15,517 bases of DNA from positions 1 to 15,517 of the forward strand of contig JASCIV010000632.1 of NCBI GenBank assembly GCA_030374735.1. The letters run 5' to 3'. This DNA is from Gracilaria caudata. Lineage: Eukaryota > Rhodophyta > Florideophyceae > Gracilariales > Gracilariaceae. Position numbers and translations under genes: made by a program. The notes below the pieces were generated by a model, which saw only the letters and a list, made by a program, of their open reading frames with translations, was not told the origin of the DNA and did no database searches. Position 1 is the first letter of the stretch. Each line of letters starts with the position of its first letter. Positions 7,158 to 14,733 of this stretch are shown here, piece by piece.

Positions 7158-10100
7158 ATGGTTTGGAAAGCACTATCAGGCTCTTTTTTGTTCCCCTTGT
7201 TCGCATACATATGCGCATTTTTGCCTTGGAGTGCTCTTGCGGCAACGGATTTCATCAACGCCAAGTGGGTTACCGTGAGAAGAACCCGTATTGCCGGGTA
7301 CCGTAACTTGATGTTCACTCTTTTTCCAATGGCTTACGTGTTTCTCTACGCAGTGGTGCAGTACAAAGAAGGCGACTACAAGGAAATGGCAGGAGCTGTA
7401 GTGGCAACCATTTTCGCTTTCGTAATCTTGGTTCGGACCATTTGGGGTCTATACCAGCTCCATATGTTTTACAAGTGGGCTAGGGATGCTATTGATGCTT
7501 TGAAGTCCGTAGGAATCGATTACACTCTGCTTCGTTTGGAAATGATGAACAAGAGAAATCAAGAAATCCAGGAGAGAATTAAGAAGAGGGAAACGGAAAA
7601 GCCTCAAAGCATTTTCGGTACAGTGAGGCGAGAAATCCATCACGGATTTTATCGCTGGTTGTATGAATGGACCCTTCGTACCGACTACTCAGATCTGACG
7701 AGTGATTATATTGCCGATGAGATTCTCGTTAACGAAACAATAGCCGACAATCAAGTCAGACATGGTGAAGTGATTTGCACCTTTAGGAATGGCAATGCAG
7801 AGCTTTTGAATGGCGAATCTTCCGACTCGGTACACATACACACCAATAGATGGGGGCAGACGGTCTTTGGAACGTTTTCCGCACTATTTCAGTCGTTTGA
7901 TGTGGCTTTGAGAATGGTCTTCTTTCTATCACGAGCATTAATAGGTTTATTTCGGCGGAAAACACTCAGAAACATGCTGTTTCCCAGAGATCCAGTTCAA
8001 GTATGGGTGCAATGGGCATCCACTTTCGCATCTCAGGGGCTACAGAAGTGGATGCATGATTTTGACTTGACTGTGGACCATAGCGCAAACAAAAAGACAA
8101 GGAAGGCTGCAAAGAAGAATCTTGATGATCGAAGAAAGGCCTTCAGCTGGGAATTGTTGGCATCGGCCTGCATCCAACTGTGGCCGGATCACGGCCCCGG
8201 AACTGGGGTAAGTCCCTTCTTGTGGAAATGGGAAGAAGACAGTGAGATTAGTGACGGGCGATTTGTAAAGCAGAAACTTTTTGAAGATGCCATCAGAACA
8301 GGGAACGTTCTGCCATATGGAAGTCCCCATGTCACTCATCTCTTGTATCCGAATTCCGGAGATACAAATCCTGACTCATCTTACGCAAATTACGCCGAGG
8401 CCATCAAGGCATTCATTTCTCGTCTCCCTATCACTAACTCTTACGTGATCGAAATGCGCAAATTTGACGTCAATATGTTGGAATGGTTAACGGTGATGAT
8501 ACATCTTGGACATAAATTCCGTTCCGAGTCCAAAAGGGATTTAGAAATCGGGGCGGACGATATTGAAAGATCAACAGGAATAAGAAATGAACACAAGCAA
8601 GAGGTGGAAGAAATATTGATAGCACAGATGGGATTCGATGAACATCCTACAGGATCTTGTGAGCTGTGTCGTCCCTCGTGTAGCCTTCATTCTCATGAAT
8701 CCGAATGTCGGAATTCTAATCTGGAATCAAATTGCATATTCTTAAGTACTCCGATACTGAGAAATATGGTAGCTGAAACATCTGAGGCCAACCGTTTGGT
8801 ATCCAAAGCTGGGCAGTTTGTGGATGTGTGGGTGAGCCTTGTCTCTGGGCAGCAGATATCATTCTTGGCCGACAATCTGAATGAAGAATGGAAATCAATA
8901 TGTCTTTTAAACTGTGAAAACTCGGGGATAAGGGAAAGACACAAAGAACTGGAGATTAGACGGCTGGAGCGAAGGATCGCTTTCGAAGAAGGTCGCCGCT
9001 ACCGATATCTTGATCAGGGTATAACGTTCATGGGATACCGAATGGAATCCGTTCGCACGGCAATTGGTCGATGGGTGAAAGGCAACGAACAAACCCATTC
9101 CAATGGAGACAAGTTTTTCGAATCCGTGGAGTTCGAAGGCATTTCTGTGAGATTATCCGGGGTACTACGACGGGCGCTTACTGGGGATTTAGGACTAAAG
9201 ATTTTGGAGAGAAGGGCAGTTCAATGTCGTTTAATTTGGGAGCTCCAAAATGAACTGGAGAAACAGGTTATGAATGAACATCTTGAGAACCAAAAGCACT
9301 CTGAACATGCTCTTGCTACCATGATGCTTTTACTTCTGTCATTCCCAGGGTTGAGATTGTCTGTGCCAGATGATGCCCTGTCGGCAGGTTATAATGGTAA
9401 GAGGCAGAGAACCAATTTCTCTTGCATCAACCTGGTATCAGATGCAGAACTGGAAGTGAACCATGATACTGACGGGTACGGCAATAATCTTGAACAGTCT
9501 CTAAGTTCAAGAACGGTATCAATCGAAGCAGTTTGTGCTCCGCAAGAGTTGAAACTCAAGCTTGATCTCACGAACCTCAAAGAAAAACACCACAAGTTGA
9601 ATTTTGAAAAAGAATCGAATGAAGAATTTAACTGGAAGCATTGGCGAGATGCCTTTCACGGACGGCTCCAAGGGCTGGAAGAGTGGCAGAAGAAATTTGG
9701 AATCAACAAAGTCCGTGTTGAAAACGAATGTTTCGAAAACAGTGAGAACTTCATTGAAAAACGGACAAGAGAAGAATCAACCATTATTTTGTGGACTGAA
9801 TGGCTTCCATTTAGAACCGAGTTTTGCCGCTTTGAACTGGAGAGCGAGGAATTTCTCAAAGAAGTCCGATACGTGGGTGAGTTTGAGAATCTCCTATTAC
9901 CCATTGTACAGAAGATTCCTGTTCCGTACGCAGCCGAAAGTGAAGATGCAAGGAGAAGAAAAGCTTCGTATGAAACTTTGAAACGGTACTGTACTGTCGT
10001 GAAAAGGCATCTGGAGGACCCCAGCAGAAGATCTTTCCCATTTCACGGGGAACTGAACCCAGACATATCCGAAGAATGGTGCCCAAGACCTAGCGACTCG

Positions 10101-10664
10101 ACCTGCACAATTAGCAATCCTCTATGCCGTGATATTATTGAAGCACGGTTTGTACTCAGAGCAATCTTCGACTACACGTTGGATCTGGGTAGGATAAGAT
10201 CAACACCTCGGGAATCAATTTCTTTTGTCGATGTTGAAGAAGATCAAGTTCCGAAAATGCTAGAAAATTGCAAATGGATTATGGAACGGGCAGAAGTGGG
10301 GGGAACACAGAAGCACTTTTGCCGGTTGGCACAGTTTTTGATCACGTGTCTCATCGAAGATTCGGGGAGGTATCAAACAGAAGCGTTGCGACTAATTTAT
10401 CGTTTGCTCTCCCTGTGTGACGATAAAAAAGCAGAGGAAAAAATTTTGGAATACTTCGGTTCAGCTATGCGTTGGTGCATTCCAATAGCGGACGGTTCGA
10501 GGCCAATGTATGAAGGATACGAAGCAGAGCAGAGAGAATTTGGAAGGAGGTTGAAGCGGGGAACAAGATTTGCGTCCTTATTGACATTTATTTCCTTCAT
10601 TCTTTGCAAACTTTACGGGTATAGAAGATTGCGAGAACAAGCCATCCGCACCTCTCTCCAATGA
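7158..10664 (+). CDS. about 1168-aa membrane-anchored protein of unknown family
   Basis: The frame is open from 7080 to a TGA at 10664 (1194 codons). I prefer the third usable Met, at 7158. It has G at -3 and G at +4; the ATG at 7080 has T at -3 and abuts a TATA box; and translation from 7158 begins with a textbook signal sequence ending in SALA. Counting from 7080, later hydrophobic helices lie near residues 77-95, 104-125 and 264-291, and near the C-terminus at 1162-1182 just before a basic end. Between them is a long soluble part with a coiled-coil-like basic stretch (155-172), basic KKTRKAAKK near 338, and a Cys/His cluster at 527-543 (CxxCxxxC, two His, then C) that could bind zinc or form disulfides. 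The stretch around 743-762 is very hydrophobic and could be buried or membrane-inserted. I do not recognise the family. No introns are needed. A strong internal donor-like GTAAGT at 8208 is apparently ignored. Confidence 0.85.
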   Translation: MVWKALSGSFLFPLFAYICAFLPWSALAATDFINAKWVTVRRTRIAGYRNLMFTLFPMAYVFLYAVVQYKEGDYKEMAGAVVATIFAFVILVRTIWGLYQLHMFYKWARDAIDALKSVGIDYTLLRLEMMNKRNQEIQERIKKRETEKPQSIFGTVRREIHHGFYRWLYEWTLRTDYSDLTSDYIADEILVNETIADNQVRHGEVICTFRNGNAELLNGESSDSVHIHTNRWGQTVFGTFSALFQSFDVALRMVFFLSRALIGLFRRKTLRNMLFPRDPVQVWVQWASTFASQGLQKWMHDFDLTVDHSANKKTRKAAKKNLDDRRKAFSWELLASACIQLWPDHGPGTGVSPFLWKWEEDSEISDGRFVKQKLFEDAIRTGNVLPYGSPHVTHLLYPNSGDTNPDSSYANYAEAIKAFISRLPITNSYVIEMRKFDVNMLEWLTVMIHLGHKFRSESKRDLEIGADDIERSTGIRNEHKQEVEEILIAQMGFDEHPTGSCELCRPSCSLHSHESECRNSNLESNCIFLSTPILRNMVAETSEANRLVSKAGQFVDVWVSLVSGQQISFLADNLNEEWKSICLLNCENSGIRERHKELEIRRLERRIAFEEGRRYRYLDQGITFMGYRMESVRTAIGRWVKGNEQTHSNGDKFFESVEFEGISVRLSGVLRRALTGDLGLKILERRAVQCRLIWELQNELEKQVMNEHLENQKHSEHALATMMLLLLSFPGLRLSVPDDALSAGYNGKRQRTNFSCINLVSDAELEVNHDTDGYGNNLEQSLSSRTVSIEAVCAPQELKLKLDLTNLKEKHHKLNFEKESNEEFNWKHWRDAFHGRLQGLEEWQKKFGINKVRVENECFENSENFIEKRTREESTIILWTEWLPFRTEFCRFELESEEFLKEVRYVGEFENLLLPIVQKIPVPYAAESEDARRRKASYETLKRYCTVVKRHLEDPSRRSFPFHGELNPDISEEWCPRPSDSTCTISNPLCRDIIEARFVLRAIFDYTLDLGRIRSTPRESISFVDVEEDQVPKMLENCKWIMERAEVGGTQKHFCRLAQFLITCLIEDSGRYQTEALRLIYRLLSLCDDKKAEEKILEYFGSAMRWCIPIADGSRPMYEGYEAEQREFGRRLKRGTRFASLLTFISFILCKLYGYRRLREQAIRTSLQ

Positions 10665-11188
10665 GGTTGCCCTCAACAGTTCTAGACGCGAAAGAGAGTA
10701 GAAGACTCTGTAATTTAAGTCCGTGAGATAATGGAAAAACTGAGTCAACTTTGTTGCTTTTAGATTGGTAGATGCTTCCACAAGTCAGAGCAAAAGGGAG
10801 CTTTGCCATGAAAACTGACCACGATCGACACGCTGAACAAATGTACAAGTAATACAGGTTGAGGAATGGGTTGTCTTTTTGACTCCCAACAGAAATTCTC
10901 GGTTGCGCAAGTAACCATCCGACTCTTTGAGTGGGTTACCTTCATACGCTTGTATTTGCGCAACAGATAGTGCACAGTTGTACGCTGGTTGTACTCCGCG
11001 TCCGAGGCCCGTCGGCATCCGTTGCTGCCCTTCCCTGTCATATAATTCTTACGTCCTTTTCTGTTCGGTCCAAACTCCAAGCAACGCAACATCTAGGTTC
11101 CATGTGCTACTTCTGGTGGTTCTCAGTCGTCGACACCCTCGCCCGCTACCTTCCTTTCTGACGGCAGCCAACGCTTGTTGCTTGCACT
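10665..11188. other. intergenic spacer
   Basis: About 520 bases between two plus-strand genes. It should contain the 3' region of the large membrane protein gene and the promoter of the receptor-like gene. There is no AATAAA after the stop and no strong TATA box; a weak CATATAATTC lies near 11040. Open frames on both strands overlap each other and look random. Confidence 0.5.
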
Positions 11189-12260
11189 ATGTCCTTGTTG
11201 TGGTTCATACTCATTTCAGTTCTATTGTGTGTCACAAACGCAGAGGATGAAGATGTTTGCCGAGGCGTTACCAGCTTTGACCAGATGCAACATTTGAGAT
11301 GTGGCTTCATGCTCAAAAAGCCGATAAGCGGCATTCACCTCCACCTCAAAGTAAGCTCACATACTGTCTCCGTCCTTTTCTACCATACATCCATTCCATT
11401 CTCCATTTTCTACTAACTCCTGAACCAACTACTTCCACAGCACTGCATGACTAACGACACCATATAACTACGAGGGCATCGTCGCTCGTTGGCGCTCCAA
11501 ATTTACCTTTGATTCGACTCCGTTCAGAGCTACTCTGTTGCAACAGGAACCTTCATCTAGGTTTCAGTCGTTGGAAGATAGCAAGACATGCAAAAATTTC
11601 GCCGTCCGAGGTGTGCTTTCTATCAGGCGTATCGTTCGAAGATCTGTGGATTTCGACCTTTGAAGCAGGGTAAGTTCTCTTCTTCACTTTTGAAGTTAGC
11701 CTTAAATTTATGGCAAAATATCTGACCATGATTTTTGTGTGGAGAAACAAAGGAATGAAGGAAACAAGAGCTGTCGAGGCAAGGATGCGACATCAGTGAA
11801 AACGCACGACGAGATGTTCGATAAGATTCTCAGTGGTGAGTGTAAATTCGGAGTGGCTCTAGAATCTGCCGCCGAGGTGGTGATTCGTGAACGATATTGT
11901 GGGCGATTAGTGGCTCAGGGCGACGAAATCTTCCCCGCTGGTTTATCCATGGTGCTTTCGCTTCGGTCAAACTATGCGGATGTTGACATTAACCGAATCA
12001 TGAGTGAGGGTACCTTGGAACTGTTGATGGAGAAGAGGAAATCTCATATGGACGAATACTTTGATTCGTTGGCTGTGTGCGAGACTTCACCCACTAGTCT
12101 TAAGCTTGCCAAGTTCATTATCACCGGTTTTGTGTTGGGTTTTGGCGCACTGCTGCTTTGCGTTGAGAATCTGTGGCGAGCGAGACGACCCAAGGCGACA
12201 AGCGTTCATGGACCGGGTTCTAACGACGCCGCGGGAGGTACGGAAGGAGATGCGACGTAA
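11189..12260 (+). CDS. secreted or membrane protein with iGluR/solute-binding-like ligand lobe
   Basis: Exon 1 (11189-11350) has A at -3 and encodes a clear signal peptide (MSLLWFILISVLLCVTNA). Intron 1 starts GTAAGC and contains a perfect TACTAAC. Exon 2 carries a SLEDSKTC stretch matching the start of binding lobe S2 in ionotropic glutamate receptors and SBP family 3 proteins. Intron 2 (11670-11752, GTAAGT to AAAG) has matching phase. Exon 3 gives SGECKFGV, then C-x60-C around a GDEIFPAGLS segment. In glutamate receptors a cysteine pair about 55 apart forms a disulfide here, directly before membrane helix M4; this protein likewise has one helix (FIITGFVLGFGALLLCV) and then a basic tail. No M1-M2-M3 pore or SYTANLAAF motif is seen, so it would bind a ligand outside the cell without being a channel. 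The frame is intact only if intron 1 ends at the weak acceptor 11474 and the 16 bases 11611-11626 are removed; otherwise it is a pseudogene. The family assignment is from pattern memory. Confidence 0.52.
11351..11440 (+). other. intron 1 of the receptor-like gene
   Basis: It runs from GTAAGC to TTCCACAG with a perfect TACTAAC branch site at 11411-11417, about two dozen bases before the acceptor. The boundary is strong, but splicing here puts the next exon one base out of frame and meets a TAA at 11465-11467. A second branch-like ACTAAC followed by GAG at 11474 would restore phase. Confidence 0.65.
11670..11752 (+). other. intron 2 of the receptor-like gene
   Basis: The donor GTAAGT follows GCAGG and the acceptor is AAAG at 11752. 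The exon before ends in phase 2 and the exon after begins with the one base needed. CTGAC at 11722-11726 is a candidate branch site. An upstream AG at 11744 would break the frame. Confidence 0.6.
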
Positions 12261-12605
12261 AAGCTGCATGGGGATGCTTCCCAGGGGAAGGTTTTCGATA
12301 CGCAGAGCAATTTGCTGGAGTAAGGGCACCTTTTACCCACAAATATGCGAATGTTGTGTGTTTGTACACGAATACGCGTACGCCACCATTCCACCACACA
12401 ACAGAAGAACAAGTCCCAATTCTTGAAAAATGATTCAAAAAACAAATAACTTTTGTTTTGCAGAAGCTGCACCTTTCGGGATGTTCGCGCGAAAGATTTT
12501 TGCTCTGATGGTTTGGCTCGGTATCACGGTGTACACCGTGCCAGCTCGTACACGAACACTGTGGGTGCGATGGGACCTTCTGGCCCTGAGACTCCGAAGC
12601 GCTAG
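12261..12605 (+). other. in-frame extension of the receptor-like gene beyond its stop
   Basis: After the TAA at 12258-12260 the same frame stays open to 12319, where a donor GTAAGG begins a 144-base intron (12320-12463) ending in a strong pyrimidine-rich TTTTGTTTTGCAG. The phase is kept exactly and the frame continues to a TAG at 12603-12605, giving about 66 more hydrophilic residues suitable for a cytoplasmic tail. The TAA could be a nonsense change of CAA, or the real stop with a spliced 3' untranslated region. Confidence 0.4.
12525..12540. repeat. perfect 16-bp palindrome
   Basis: CACGGTGTACACCGTG reads the same on both strands and lies in the last exon of the receptor-like gene. A 10-bp palindrome TTCGCGCGAA lies 30 bases before it (12484-12493). 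It may be a hairpin in the 3' part of the transcript. Confidence 0.6.
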
Positions 12606-12929
12606 CTACTGCCGGTAACAGTTACAAAAAGGACCGGAACCCTTTCTCCCCTGTCGCAATGAACCCTTCGTCACACCCGTATATGTGATCTGTAAAAAGT
12701 TGGTCTACTTACTTTAGCGTTTTGCTGTTGTGTAGCGAATTCTATGGCTAATAAACATCTATATTATCGAGTACTTTGACACAAAAACTGTGTCACTACA
12801 TATTCAGTTTTGTTTTCAATATTACAAGTATAGAAAACCTTTTGGGATATTCAATTTCCCGCTTTTCGCGGCTTTCCCCCCACTCGACGTGAAAATTCTT
12901 CTATGTACTACAAGGGTACCTGCATGGCT
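12606..12929. other. spacer between convergent genes
   Basis: It lies between the end of the receptor-like gene's extended frame and the end of the broken hydrolase gene. Apart from the AATAAA at 12750 it shows nothing notable; short open frames here look random. Confidence 0.5.
12750..12755 (+). terminator. AATAAA polyadenylation-type signal
   Basis: It lies 145 bases after the TAG at 12605 and nearly 500 after the TAA at 12260. That distance fits a transcript end for the receptor-like gene better if the extended tail belongs to it. Confidence 0.5.
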
Positions 12930-14298
12930 CTACTCGCAAGCAGAGAGGTTCTCCAAAAGCAGCCGCATTCCACACGGATGAATCGCAGCAACATGACCCG
13001 CTCCGTGCACAACGGCCACATTCTTCCTAAATACGTCGTCCAGGTCAACCACATCCTCTAACGGCGTTGCGGGGTCTAAGTCACCGGCAAGCACTAAGGC
13101 TGGTACCTCCCGCTGGGGCTCTTTGTCCAGTGGTAGACCTTCCCACTTCACTGCGGAAACGGAAATCCGGGAAAGTTCTGCGCAAGAGACACAAACGTTT
13201 CTCTCAAGTAGAAAGGAGCAAACGCCTTCACGCCCACTTTGTTCAACTCATCTTCAGCAAACACGCTGAGCCTCTCGACCAATCCTGCGTCAGCCTCCCA
13301 AGGAACGAGGTCAACGATGCTGTTGCAAACAGTGGACACGAACATTCCAATGGAGAAGTTTCGAAGAGGAAGTGCTTGTAGCGCCAGTGGGCTTTGCAAC
13401 TCCATCAAGCCGGAGTAATTCCTGTCATTCGCAGCGGACGCGATTGCCTCCGGGAACGAATCTGGTGTACCTCTGTAAATGAAAATAGAAGACGCGGATC
13501 GATTTGAAACTCGGCGCGCAAAGCTCTGTCCCTCCTCAAACGACCAAGGACGGTACTGATGTGCGTCTTGAACTGTTTGGGTTGGCTTTGTTGTTGGCGA
13601 CGTAGATCCTATCAAAGGCAGCAAAATGGCGGAGTTCATACAGATTATTTTATCTCATGGGCAAAGCAGAATCGAGTAACAAAGAAACCACGCTGTCGGG
13701 GTAAAGAATGCCATATGCCTGCGAGATGAGCGTGCCGTAGAAACGCCGAACACATCGAACCTTTTGAAACCAAGGGCTTTTCGAAGCGTCTCCAAATCGT
13801 GTGCGATGGCAGTCGACGAGTAGTGCAGCAAATCCTCGCCAATCTCCTCCAAACAGCGACATACGTCGACAACGTCGAATTCAGGCGCGATTTCGAAGGG
13901 CTCTGCTTGGAGTGAGCAGTTTAATTTTGATGCATTTCCAGTTCCACGCTGATCAAACAGGATCAACGGACGTTTGAGGGAGTCTATAAATTGGGGCAAG
14001 ATGAGCGGTGTGGGAGGATCATTCAAGTCGCCGGATGCAGGACCTCCCGAGACGAAGACAAACGCCTGTCAGAGTATGTTTGAGTGGTCGGATATGCCAC
14101 GGCGTAGAGCATGGAAATGTTGACGGTGGTGGAGGGGTTTGCATGGTCAAGAGGAACGCTCATGTTTCCGCACGTTGAATTGGGCAGCAATGGTGGGCAC
14201 GGAATGGTGCGTAATTCGGCGTGGGCCAACCATGGGCACATGAGCAATGGTAGAAGAAGAGACGAGAACTTCGGAGTACGCGTGATGTAGCCACCCAT
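12930..14298 (-). pseudogene. broken secreted S33 tripeptidyl-aminopeptidase-like hydrolase
   Basis: The ATG at 14298 opens a secretion signal (residues 1-27, ending AHA), then Cys-containing N-terminal sequence and the VPLDHANPS motif typical of this family. The remaining landmarks follow in order but in different frames: SGGPASG oxyanion loop, LILFDQRGTG, GVS/YGT nucleophile elbow, ILYPDSVVSLLLDSALP, LVLAGDLDPATP with the catalytic Asp, and GAGH with the catalytic His, ending TAG at 12930. Known members release short peptides from protein N-termini using Ser-Asp-His. Breaks: a one-base loss near 14066; a one-base loss near 13740 inside GxSxG; an in-frame TAA at 13650-13652; a shift near 13570-13600; a one-base loss near 13155. 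A 35-base GT-AG intron could explain the first, but no intron can explain the second without removing the catalytic serine. It converges on the receptor-like gene. I judge it a pseudogene, unless the sequence carries base errors. Confidence 0.75.
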
Positions 14299-14427
14299 GT
14301 TGCGAAACAGGTGAAACTAAAAGCAGAACGTTAGTGGATTCTGTACCTGGAGCAGACAACAAATCGAAAATGGCGTATGATCCCGAACAGTGATGACGAC
14401 TTAGTGTAGCTGAGCTATTGTACAAGG

Positions 14428-14489
14428 GTACTCATATCGAGTAGTTGAAGTTGTTTAAAGTACTCATATAGTAGTTGAACTAGAAGTTG
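14428..14489. repeat. imperfect tandem direct repeat
   Basis: GTACTCATAT, an optional CG, then AGTAGTTGAA and a few bases later GAAGTTG or AGTTG occur twice, at 14428-14453 and 14460-14489. The pair sits 130-190 bases upstream of the start of the broken hydrolase, in its promoter region. It may be a duplicated regulatory site or a chance small duplication. Confidence 0.6.
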
Positions 14490-14644
14490 TGTGGCGAGAG
14501 AAAACGCAATGGCATTGCCACGGCGACCGTGAATGCGTGGTGCGCCGGGCTAAATAGTGTGCCAACGGATTGCAGAGTCGTGTCCATTGTTTCACCATAT
14601 TAGAGATGTGTGGCGTGCTTCCGTATGGTGAACGGGAAGGAGCA

Positions 14645-14733
14645 AGGCAGAGCTGGGGTTGGAACCCAGGACCCCGAGCTCACACAAAAAGCACACGAAG
14701 ATGGTTACCGATTGAGCTATGGCCGCTCCAGTG
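14645..14733 (-). other. tRNA-like block, possible tRNA-derived SINE or tRNA pseudogene
   Basis: On the minus strand TAGCTCAATCGG (14708-14719) matches the Pol III box A. About 40 bases on, CTGGGTTCCAACCCCAG (14653-14669) makes a perfect T-arm: five pairs and a TTCCAAC loop that matches box B. The order and spacing are those of a tRNA gene. The acceptor ends do not pair as a normal seven-base stem and I cannot build a proper anticodon stem, so it is not a functional tRNA in this form. A worn tRNA copy or the head of a tRNA-derived repeat is most likely. Confidence 0.45.

Noticed and set aside
8208..8213. Strong internal donor site GTAAGT in the large membrane protein gene
   Set aside because: The frame runs on for over 800 codons past it, so it is probably not used.
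7449..10609. Many 60-125 codon frames inside the large gene on both strands
   Set aside because: They are shadows of the 1168-aa coding frame.
11189..12260. A complete ionotropic glutamate receptor
   Set aside because: No N-terminal receptor domain, lobe S1, or M1-M3 pore with its SYTANLAAF-type motif can be found; only the S2-like lobe and an M4-like helix are visible.
13715..13745. A 26-base GT-AG intron across the GxSxG region of the hydrolase
   Set aside because: Removing it would delete the catalytic serine motif, whose two halves are both plainly present in adjoining frames.
14032..14070. A 35-base GT-AG intron (GTGGCATATC...TCTGACAG on the minus strand, 14066-14100) instead of a frameshift in the hydrolase
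   Set aside because: It would restore frame, but it deletes the linker normally found between the first two strands of this family, and the gene has other breaks that introns cannot explain. Kept only as a minor possibility.
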